Assembly (NCBI GenBank): GCA_023428265.1
Contig: JAEYYW010000052.1
Span: 1 to 13,500, forward strand
Direction: 5' to 3'
DNA length: 13,500 nt
DNA from: Bacillota bacterium
GTDB taxonomy: Bacteria; Bacillota; Clostridia; Christensenellales; UMGS416
The notes below the pieces were generated by a model. It did no database searches. It was not told the DNA's origin and was given only the letters and a program-made list of their open reading frames with translations. Below, piece by piece: positions 6,388-12,417 of the stretch. Both the position numbers and the translations under genes were made by a program. The first letter of the stretch is position 1, and every line of letters starts with the position of its first letter.

Positions 6388-6782
6388 CGGATCACCACAT
6401 CCTCGTCCGGCTGCGCGCTGCCCACGATCTTGATCAGCGCCCGGTTGGGCACGCAAGCCGTGGTCTGCCCGGGCCTGGAGATCCAGCCCGTGTGCACACA
6501 CACTTTGTCCGGGCAGTCGGCAAATTCAAACCGGATGCGGCCGGGCTCGGCCTCAATCCTGTTGCGGTACGCCCCGTCCAGCTCAAACTCCACCGGGCTT
6601 TTGAGCTCATGAATGCGCACAATGCGTGTGAGCTTGCCGTTTTGCCACACCTCGGCCACAGCGTCGCCGCCGGCTGCGCGGCTTGCCGCGCCCAGCCAGA
6701 AGGCTCCGCCGGCCAGCAGTGCCACCAGCGCCAGTATGATAAAGTCACCATATTTCAGGTTCAGTTGCTTGCTTCCAGCCAT
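6384..6782 (-). CDS. NusG domain II-containing membrane-anchored protein
   Basis: About 132 residues: one N-terminal membrane helix (FIILALVALLAGGAFWLGAA) followed by a small beta-rich NusG_II domain, probably outside the membrane. The diagnostic cysteine segment is intact: FADCPDKVCVHTGWI, then PGQTTACVPN near the C-terminus. This is a stand-alone domain, not the transcription factor NusG. Its stop overlaps the start of the Gx transporter gene. The start is uncertain: ATG 6782 and ATG 6791 both lack a ribosome binding site, and ATG 6782 lies about where transcription from the upstream extended -10 would begin, so a leaderless message is possible. The frame continues upstream to 6893 but looks non-coding there. 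Confidence 0.82.
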   Translation of the reverse strand: MAGSKQLNLKYGDFIILALVALLAGGAFWLGAASRAAGGDAVAEVWQNGKLTRIVRIHELKSPVEFELDGAYRNRIEAEPGRIRFEFADCPDKVCVHTGWISRPGQTTACVPNRALIKIVGSAQPDEDVVIR

Positions 6783-6789
6783 ACCAGCC

Positions 6790-6798
6790 ATTGTAGCA
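6790..6798 (-). promoter_or_regulatory. Extended -10 element upstream of the NusG-II gene
   Basis: On the minus strand TGCTACAAT (TG-N-TACAAT, 6798 down to 6790) is a good extended -10, with only a weak -35 (TTTTCT 17 nt upstream). Initiation would fall around 6783, almost at ATG 6782. It would drive NusG-II, Gx transporter and perhaps the amidase gene. Confidence 0.4.
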
Positions 6799-6867
6799 CA
6801 TGCCGGTGCATCAGAAAACAACTCCGGCCCGGAACCTTGCGGTTTCTCTGTCCGTCCTACTGGCATA

Positions 6868-6896
6868 TTGACATTTCGATATATGGCAAGCACAAT
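6868..6896 (+). promoter_or_regulatory. Promoter of the DUF4349 gene
   Basis: A consensus -35 TTGACA (6868-6873) and CACAAT (6891-6896) are spaced by 17 nt, giving a start near 6903 and a leader of about 37 nt to ATG 6940. Confidence 0.65.
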
Positions 6897-6939
6897 GGAG
6901 AAGGAGCAAGGATTGTATCATGAAAGGGGGATTGTCAGG

Positions 6940-7857
6940 ATGAAAAGGAAACTGTGGATCATCGCAATGGCCGCGATGATGGTGATTGCCCTGATGGCGG
7001 GGTGTTCGGCCCAGCAATCTGGTGCTGATCGGAACGATGCAATGCCAGCGGCAACACAAGCGCCGTCTGCGGAAGAGGGCAAAGCTGGCGACGACGGCGG
7101 CTCCACGGTGATCGACCCCGGCAACGCGGCCCAGTCCGGCAAGAAGATCATCTACAATGCCGACATCGTGATGGAGGCGGAAGACGCGCAGGCCACCGCC
7201 GATAAAATTGCCGACAAAGCCGTTGAGCTGGGCGGTTACCTCGCTGACAGCCAGATCTATGTAGACAGGCGCGACGCCCAGAGCTACATCACCGTGCGGA
7301 TCGCACCGGAAAAGCTCAAGGAGTTCACCACCTATATCGGCACGTTGGGCAAGGGCATCAGCAAAAATGTGTCCTCACAGGATGTCACCGCGCAATACAC
7401 TGACATGGAGTCGGCTCTCCGCAACGCCCAGGCGCAGGAAGCCCAGCTGCTGAAGATCATGGAGCAGGCGGTGAAGGTGGAGGACATCCTTGCCGTGCGC
7501 CGGGAGCTCAACGCCGTGCAAAAGGAGATCGAAGAATACAAGGGCCAGCTCCGGCTTTATGACAACCAGGTGGGGTTTGCCACTGTGCGTGTCTATATCC
7601 GGCAGCCGGCGCCGCCTGCTGTGGTTGTGGAAAAGGATCCGGACAAGGGTGTGGAGTTCTGGGGGTTTGCGGCGGTGTGGCAGAAGATCACCCGCGGGCT
7701 TTCCGACAGCTTCAACTGGACGCTCAACGCATTTTCCGGGCTGGTGATTGCTCTGTCCTACGCGGCGGTGCCGCTGTTGCTGATCGCCATCGTGGTGCTC
7801 GCGATCATCTTCATCATCCGCTCGGTGAGCAGGAAAGGGAAGAAGCAAGCCAAGTAA
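6940..7857 (+). CDS. DUF4349 domain lipoprotein
   Basis: This 305-residue envelope protein has a lipoprotein signal peptide ending in LMAGC, making Cys22 the likely lipidated residue. A low-complexity Ala/Gly/Asp linker runs to about 68. The DUF4349 domain (about 69-213) begins KKIIYNADIVMEAED and includes GGYLADSQIYVD. Its later half (153-206, DMESALRNAQAQEAQLLKI onward) looks like a long helical hairpin or coiled coil. A C-terminal membrane helix (about 267-294) is followed by a basic tail, so the chain is probably fixed at both ends with the domain outside. ATG 6940 has AAAGGGGG 9 nt upstream; the longer upstream frame lacks family features. A good promoter and terminator make it a single-gene unit. 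Molecular role is unknown. Confidence 0.88.
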   Translation: MKRKLWIIAMAAMMVIALMAGCSAQQSGADRNDAMPAATQAPSAEEGKAGDDGGSTVIDPGNAAQSGKKIIYNADIVMEAEDAQATADKIADKAVELGGYLADSQIYVDRRDAQSYITVRIAPEKLKEFTTYIGTLGKGISKNVSSQDVTAQYTDMESALRNAQAQEAQLLKIMEQAVKVEDILAVRRELNAVQKEIEEYKGQLRLYDNQVGFATVRVYIRQPAPPAVVVEKDPDKGVEFWGFAAVWQKITRGLSDSFNWTLNAFSGLVIALSYAAVPLLLIAIVVLAIIFIIRSVSRKGKKQAK

Positions 7858-7881
7858 AGGCGGGTTTGATTTTGAAACGAG

Positions 7882-7912
7882 AAGCCCCGGCATTGCCGGG
7901 GCTTTTGCTTTG
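7882..7912 (+). terminator. Intrinsic terminator after the DUF4349 gene
   Basis: AAGCCCCGGC (7882-7891) and GCCGGGGCTT (7895-7904) form a perfect 10-bp GC-rich stem with loop ATT, followed by a T-rich tail TTGCTTTG. It begins 24 nt after the stop codon. Confidence 0.85.
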
Positions 7913-7986
7913 TCTGTGGGTCTCTGAGGATCGTGCGGGATAACCTTATGGTTTGCTCAAATTCCCCGGCATTTTCACCAAAAACC

Positions 7987-8015
7987 TTGTTATCCCCCCG
8001 CCCTCTGGGTATACT
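7987..8015 (+). promoter_or_regulatory. Promoter of the arabinofuranosidase operon
   Basis: TTGTTA (7987-7992) and TATACT (8010-8015) are spaced by exactly 17 nt. The leader of about 60 nt holds a GCCGCC/GGCGGC hairpin (around 8033-8050) upstream of the ribosome binding site. No obvious repressor palindrome overlaps the promoter. Confidence 0.65.
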
Positions 8016-8082
8016 GGTTTTTGTTGCGATGGGCCGCCGCATCAGGCGGCTCCTGCATTCAGAAGCATTTTGGAGGTACAGC

Positions 8083-9558
8083 ATGACCAGGTTGACCGTC
8101 TCTGCAAACAACCCCGGCGCCATGATCGATAAGTGCATTTACGGCCACTTCTCCGAGCACCTTGGCCGTTGCGTTTATGAGGGCCTGTGGGTGGGCGAAG
8201 ATTCCCCGATCCCCAACACCCGCGGCATCCGCAATGATGTGGTGGAAGCCCTGAAAACAATGGGCATCCCGATGCTGCGCTGGCCCGGCGGCTGCTTTGC
8301 CGACGAATACCACTGGAAAGACGGCATTGGCCCGAAGGAAACCCGCAAGCGCATGATCAACACCCATTGGGGCGGCGTGGTGGAAGACAACAGCTTCGGC
8401 ACCCATGAATTTATGGACCTGTGCGACCAGCTGGGCTTCGAGCCCTACATCTGCGGCAACGTGGGCAGCGGCACCGTGCAGGAAATGCAGGAGTGGGTGG
8501 AATATATGACGTTCAGCGGCGTGTCGCCGATGGCAGACCTGCGGCGCAAAAACGGCCGTGAGGAGCCCTGGAACCTCAAATACTTCGGCGTGGGCAATGA
8601 AAACTGGGGCTGCGGCGGCAACATGCGCGCCGAGTACTACGCCGACGAATACCGCCGCTACAACACCTATCTGCGCAACTTCGGCGGCAACAAGCTTTTC
8701 CGCATCGCCTGCGGCCCCAACGTGGCCGATTATCACTGGACGGAAGTGTTGATGCGCGAGGCCGGCGGCAAGATGGATGGCCTGAGCCTGCACTATTACA
8801 CGCTGCCCAACTCCAACTGGCAGGACAAGGGCGCTGCCACCGGCTTTGCCGAGGACCAGTGGTTCTCCACGCTGGCCGCCACACTCCGGATGGAAGAGCT
8901 GGTCGCCAAGCACTCAGAGATCATGGACAAGTATGACGCCGAGAAGCGCGTTGCGCTCATCGTGGACGAATGGGGCACCTGGTACAACGTGGAGCCCGGC
9001 ACCAACCCCGGCTTCCTCTATCAGCAAAACACCGTGCGTGACGCACTGGTGGCCGGCATCAACCTGAACATCTTTAACAACCATGCCGACCGCGTGCGCG
9101 TGGCCAACATCGCCCAGATCATCAACGTGCTGCAGGCCGTAATTTTGACCGAGGGCGCCAAACTGCTGCTCACGCCCACCTACCATGTGTTCGAGATGTA
9201 TAAGGGCCATCAGGGCGCCACGATGCTGCCGGTGGCCTTTGACGCCGGCGAGTACTGCTTCGGCGAAGGCGCCGTGCAGCAGCTGCACGCCTCCGCTTCC
9301 CGCGCGGAAGACGGCTCCGTGCTGCTCACCGTCTGCAACCTGGACCCGCACCGCGACGCCGCGCTGGACTGCGCCTTTGAGGGCGTGGAGTTCACCACCG
9401 CCTCCGGCCGCGTGCTCACCGGTGCCGCGATGGACGCCCACAACACCTTTGACGCCCCCGAAGCCGTCTGCCCGAAGGCGCTGGCCGTCACCACTGCCGC
9501 AGGCGCCGTGCGCGCCACTCTGCCGCCCATGAGCGTGGCCGCCATCACAATCCGCTGA
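8083..9558 (+). CDS. GH51 alpha-L-arabinofuranosidase
   Basis: The 491-residue enzyme releases terminal alpha-L-arabinofuranose from arabino-oligosaccharides and arabinoxylan fragments by the retaining mechanism. The N-terminal catalytic barrel contains MLRWPGGCFADEYHW (64-78). GVGNENWGCGG holds the acid/base Glu173, and LIVDEWGTWY holds the nucleophile Glu296; both positions agree with the family. A C-terminal beta-sandwich of about 130 residues closes the protein. Length is typical for the bacterial cytoplasmic type, and no signal peptide is present. ATG 8083 has GGAGG at 6-nt spacing; the in-frame extension back to 7933 overlaps the promoter and is rejected. The GH127 gene begins 25 nt after its stop. 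Confidence 0.96.
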   Translation: MTRLTVSANNPGAMIDKCIYGHFSEHLGRCVYEGLWVGEDSPIPNTRGIRNDVVEALKTMGIPMLRWPGGCFADEYHWKDGIGPKETRKRMINTHWGGVVEDNSFGTHEFMDLCDQLGFEPYICGNVGSGTVQEMQEWVEYMTFSGVSPMADLRRKNGREEPWNLKYFGVGNENWGCGGNMRAEYYADEYRRYNTYLRNFGGNKLFRIACGPNVADYHWTEVLMREAGGKMDGLSLHYYTLPNSNWQDKGAATGFAEDQWFSTLAATLRMEELVAKHSEIMDKYDAEKRVALIVDEWGTWYNVEPGTNPGFLYQQNTVRDALVAGINLNIFNNHADRVRVANIAQIINVLQAVILTEGAKLLLTPTYHVFEMYKGHQGATMLPVAFDAGEYCFGEGAVQQLHASASRAEDGSVLLTVCNLDPHRDAALDCAFEGVEFTTASGRVLTGAAMDAHNTFDAPEAVCPKALAVTTAAGAVRATLPPMSVAAITIR

Positions 9559-9583
9559 CCGGCCGGGCGAAGGAGGGCGTGAA

Positions 9584-11542
9584 ATGAGTGATCACCTGCA
9601 GCGCAACCGGGAGCTGCCACTGGACGCGGTGGCGATTGGCGACCGCTTCTGGCAGCCATACCAGCAATTGGTGCGAGACGTCGTGCTGCCCTATCAGTGG
9701 GAGGCACTGAACGACCGCATCGCCGATGCCGAGCCCAGCTATTGCATGTCCAACCTGCGCCGCGCAGCCGGGCTGGAGGAGGGGCAGTTCCGCGGCATGG
9801 TGTTTCAGGATTCCGACGTGGCCAAGTGGCTGGAGGCGGTGGCCTACAGCCTGCACACCAATCCGGACCCGGCCATGGAAGCCGCCGCTGTTGAGGCCAT
9901 TGCGCTGCTGGGCGCGGCCCAGCAGCCCGACGGCTATCTGAACTCCTACTTCACCACCACCGCCAAGGGGCAGCGCTGGACAAACCTGCACGAGTGCCAC
10001 GAGCTGTATGTGGCCGGGCACCTGATCGAGGCCGGCGTGGCCTGGCACCAGGCCACCGGCCGGCGCGACCTGCTGGACATTGTCTGCCGCATCGCCGACA
10101 ACATAGACAGCACCTTTGGCCCGGAGGAGGGCAAGCTCAAGGGCTATGACGGCCACGAGGAAGTGGAGCTGGCGCTGGCCCGGCTGTATGAGGCCACCGG
10201 CGAAAAGCGCTATCTCCGGCTGGCGCAGTTCTTCCTGGACATGCGCGGCACCGAGCCCTGCTACTTCACCGCCGAGTGGGAAAAGCGGGGCAAAAAGTCT
10301 TACTGGACGGGTCACACCAGCCCGGACCCGGCGTTGAGCCGTGAATACAACCAATCCCACAAGCCTGTGCGGCAGCACGACACCGCCGTGGGCCACGCCG
10401 TGCGCCAGGTCTATTTGCTCACCGGCATGGCAGATGTGGCGATCAAGACCGGTGATGAGGAAATGCTCAACGCCTGCCGGGCGGTGTGGCGCAACATTGT
10501 GGACAAGCAGCTCTATGCGATCGGCGGCATCGGCTCCACACACCACGGCGAGGCATTCTCCTTTGACTACGACCTACCCAACGACACCGTCTACAACGAG
10601 ACCTGCGCCTCGGTGGGCCTGATTTTCTTCGCCTGGCAGATGCTGAAGCTGGAAAACCGCCGGGAATATGCCGATGTGATCGAAACGGCGCTGTTCAACA
10701 TCATCGTGGGCTCCATGAGTAAAGACGGCAAGCACTATTTCTATGTGAACCCGATGGATGTTTGGCCGGAGGCCAGTGAGAAGAACCCCGGCCGCAAGCA
10801 TGTGAAGGCCGTGCGCCAGAAGTGGTTCGGCTGCGCCTGCTGCCCGCCCAACCTGGCAAGGCTGCTGGCCTCGCTGGGCAAATACATCTGCACCGTGGCC
10901 GGCGATGAACTGATTGTGCACCAATACATCGGCAGCGATGTGCAGGCCACTGTGGGCGGCGTTTCGGTGAAGCTCAGCCAGCAGTCTGATTATCCGTGGG
11001 ATGGCCGGATCCGCTTTACCGTGGGCCTGGCCGAGGCCGGCGAGTTTGCGCTGGCGCTCCGCGTGCCCGGTTGGTGCCACAAGGCAACCATCACCGTGGG
11101 TGGCGTTTCGCAGCCCGCCGTGGCCGATGAAGACGGTTATGTGCGGGTGCGGCGCACCTGGCACGACGGCGACACGGTCACGCTTTCTCTGGAGATGCCG
11201 GTGGAACTGATCGAGGCCAACCCGCTGGTCCGTGCCGACGCCGGCAAGGTCACAATCCGGCGGGGCCCGGTGGTGTTCTGCCTGGAGGAGGCCGATTGCG
11301 GCGGCGACCTGGCTGCCATATCTCTGCCCTCCGGTGCGGCTCTCACTGCAAAGTGGGACGACTCGATCCTGGGCGGCGTGCTCACCGTGCAGGGCACGGC
11401 GCTGCGCGACGACCCCTGGGAGGGCGGCCTTTACCGCGTCGCGAGGCGCAGCGCTTCGCCGGTGCCCATCAAGGCCGTGCCCTACTGCCTGTGGGGCAAC
11501 CGCCAGCCCGGTGAAATGATTGTGTGGATCCGGAGCTGCTAG
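9584..11542 (+). CDS. GH127 beta-L-arabinofuranosidase
   Basis: The 652-residue protein matches the family of Bifidobacterium HypBA1, which removes beta-L-arabinofuranose from beta-1,2-linked arabinobiose and from hydroxyproline-linked arabinans. The alpha/alpha barrel begins with GDRFWQPYQQLV and includes PDGYLNSYF and NLHECHELYVAGH (134-146). The unusual zinc-cysteine active site is complete: Glu323 (HHGEAF) as acid/base by analogy, Glu339 and Cys341 (NETCAS), and Cys417-x-Cys419-Cys420 (GCACCPPN), with Cys419 the likely nucleophile. Beta domains fill the C-terminus. There is no signal peptide, so it is likely cytoplasmic. AGGAGGG precedes ATG 9584. It forms an operon with the GH51 gene. 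A related beta-arabinosidase specificity is possible. Confidence 0.94.
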   Translation: MSDHLQRNRELPLDAVAIGDRFWQPYQQLVRDVVLPYQWEALNDRIADAEPSYCMSNLRRAAGLEEGQFRGMVFQDSDVAKWLEAVAYSLHTNPDPAMEAAAVEAIALLGAAQQPDGYLNSYFTTTAKGQRWTNLHECHELYVAGHLIEAGVAWHQATGRRDLLDIVCRIADNIDSTFGPEEGKLKGYDGHEEVELALARLYEATGEKRYLRLAQFFLDMRGTEPCYFTAEWEKRGKKSYWTGHTSPDPALSREYNQSHKPVRQHDTAVGHAVRQVYLLTGMADVAIKTGDEEMLNACRAVWRNIVDKQLYAIGGIGSTHHGEAFSFDYDLPNDTVYNETCASVGLIFFAWQMLKLENRREYADVIETALFNIIVGSMSKDGKHYFYVNPMDVWPEASEKNPGRKHVKAVRQKWFGCACCPPNLARLLASLGKYICTVAGDELIVHQYIGSDVQATVGGVSVKLSQQSDYPWDGRIRFTVGLAEAGEFALALRVPGWCHKATITVGGVSQPAVADEDGYVRVRRTWHDGDTVTLSLEMPVELIEANPLVRADAGKVTIRRGPVVFCLEEADCGGDLAAISLPSGAALTAKWDDSILGGVLTVQGTALRDDPWEGGLYRVARRSASPVPIKAVPYCLWGNRQPGEMIVWIRSC

Positions 11543-11590
11543 TAAATTCGTTTTCGGCCCAAAGACCCATCCTGAAGTGATCTGGTTCAG

Positions 11591-11612
11591 CGGGCGGCTC
11601 ATGAGCCGCCCG
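11591..11612. repeat. Perfect 22-bp palindrome downstream of the GH127 gene
   Basis: CGGGCGGCTCA (11591-11601) is followed directly by its exact reverse complement TGAGCCGCCCG. It starts 48 nt after the GH127 stop. As RNA it would form a GC-rich hairpin, but no T-run follows, so it may be a weak or factor-assisted terminator, a binding site, or a border of the repeat region. Confidence 0.6.
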
Positions 11613-11637
11613 AACAACCCTCACCCCCTGGCCCCCT

Positions 11638-11895
11638 CCCTTCGCGTTCGCTTCGCGAGCAGCTGTCGGTAATTGTCCGAGCATTTGCTATACAAATGCC
11701 CTCCACAATTACCGGGGTGATACCCCCAGGGGATTGGGGGAGGGGGCTCAGTAGGGGCTGGTAGGGATTGTTCTTTCATATCCAGTAGGGGCCGGGTATT
11801 ACCCCGGCAATTGTGTAGCATTTTTGCGCAAGCAATTGTGCGGGCAATTGCCGTTGCGATTCGCGCAGCGATCGCGTTGGGCTCCGGCCCGGCCC
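11638..11895. repeat. Composite element: inverted pair of homologous nested hairpins
   Basis: Gene-free DNA. The segment 11638-11727 and the reverse complement of 11792-11881 align over their whole length with about two thirds identity by eye (shared blocks include TCGCT, CGCGA, AATTG, CACAATT, CCGGGGT, ATACCC). Each half also folds on its own. The left half has stems 11631-11640/11738-11747, 11668-11676/11705-11713 and 11681-11687/11693-11699. The right half has stems 11789-11796/11888-11895 and 11805-11813/11845-11853. It looks like a non-autonomous palindromic or MITE-like element; there is no transposase. Confidence 0.65.
11729..11766 (+). other. G-quadruplex-capable G-run cluster
   Basis: Five runs of three or more G (11729-11732, 11736-11740, 11742-11746, 11754-11757, 11764-11766) are separated by loops of 3, 1, 7 and 6 nt, meeting the standard G3+N1-7 pattern. 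It lies in the centre of the composite inverted-repeat element, and part of it is also the outer stem arm of the left hairpin. Confidence 0.5.
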
Positions 11896-11917
11896 GCTCT
11901 CGTTCACTCTGTCTATG

Positions 11918-11930
11918 GTTATTTCATAAC
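11918..11930 (+). other. Short inverted repeat next to the VOC gene ribosome site
   Basis: GTTAT (11918-11922) and ATAAC (11926-11930) flank TTC, ending 2 nt before the AAGGAGGG ribosome binding site. It could be an operator half-site pair or be chance. No convincing promoter was found between the repeat element and this gene. Confidence 0.25.
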
Positions 11931-11947
11931 ACAAGGAGGGGCGCCTA

Positions 11948-12373
11948 ATGGACGATGCATTGAAAATCAAGCTTTACTCCTTCACGGTGGACTGCAACGA
12001 CCCCAATGAGCTGGCGAAGTTCTACGGAGCGCTGCTCAATTGGGAAGCAATCTCGTTTGACGAGGACTATGCCTGCGTCTATCCGCCCGGCACCAAGCAG
12101 GGGGCATATCCGTTCGTGTTGTTCCAGCGGAACCCCGACTATGTGCCGCCTGTGTGGCCGGACGAGCCGGAGGCGCAGCAGCAGATGGCGCACCTGGACT
12201 TCGCCGTCAACGATCTGGAGCAGGCGGTGCAACACGCAATAAAATGCGGCGCGACTGTGGCGAAGCAGCAGTTCTCCGATGAGTGGAGGGTCATGTTTGA
12301 CCCCGCCGGGCACCCGTTCTGCCTGTGTATGATGAAACCGCTGATGGAGAGCGAACACTTCAAATTGTTGTAA
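11948..12373 (+). CDS. VOC (glyoxalase/bleomycin-resistance fold) family protein
   Basis: The 141-residue protein shows the vicinal oxygen chelate fold. The first half has KLYSFTVDCNDPNELAKFYG, typical of the first beta-alpha-beta unit, and the second has MAHLDFAVNDLEQAV (80-94) and MFDPAGHPFCL (116-126). His82 is in the usual metal-ligand place, but the position where many members carry a glutamate near the C-terminus reads FCLC, so an enzymatic metal site is uncertain. Such proteins range from glyoxalase-like lyases to ligand-binding resistance proteins; the substrate cannot be told here. AAGGAGGGG precedes ATG 11948. It is a lone gene between the hairpin element and a strong terminator. 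Confidence 0.88.
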   Translation: MDDALKIKLYSFTVDCNDPNELAKFYGALLNWEAISFDEDYACVYPPGTKQGAYPFVLFQRNPDYVPPVWPDEPEAQQQMAHLDFAVNDLEQAVQHAIKCGATVAKQQFSDEWRVMFDPAGHPFCLCMMKPLMESEHFKLL

Positions 12374-12376
12374 AAG

Positions 12377-12407
12377 AACAGCGGCCGGAAACCGGCCGCT
12401 GTTTTTT
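12377..12407. terminator. Bidirectional intrinsic terminator between convergent genes
   Basis: AACAGCGGCCGG (12377-12388) and CCGGCCGCTGTT (12392-12403) form a perfect 12-bp stem with loop AAA. A T-run follows on the plus strand, and TTCTTTTAC follows on the minus strand, so it can end both the VOC transcript and the serine hydrolase transcript. The gap between the two genes is only 44 nt. Confidence 0.9.
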
Positions 12408-12417
12408 CCTCGATGAT

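Noticed and set aside
5395..6612. A 405-codon plus-strand open frame across the amidase and Gx transporter genes.
   Set aside because: Its product is dominated by Arg, Gln and His in a way typical of antisense frames of GC-rich genes, it has no ribosome site, and it covers three well-supported minus-strand genes.
11591..11612. The 22-bp palindrome as a definite intrinsic terminator for the GH127 gene.
   Set aside because: The hairpin is strong, but the following bases are GAACAACC with no T-run, so it is listed only as a palindrome.
8059..11617. Several long minus-strand open frames (up to about 350 codons) opposite the two glycosidase genes.
   Set aside because: They lie antisense to GH51 and GH127 genes with complete catalytic motifs, and their products show no domain, membrane or motif pattern.
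11617..11947. CRISPR-like array in the repeat-rich stretch before the VOC gene.
   Set aside because: The repeats are inverted, not direct, with no regular spacers and no cas genes.
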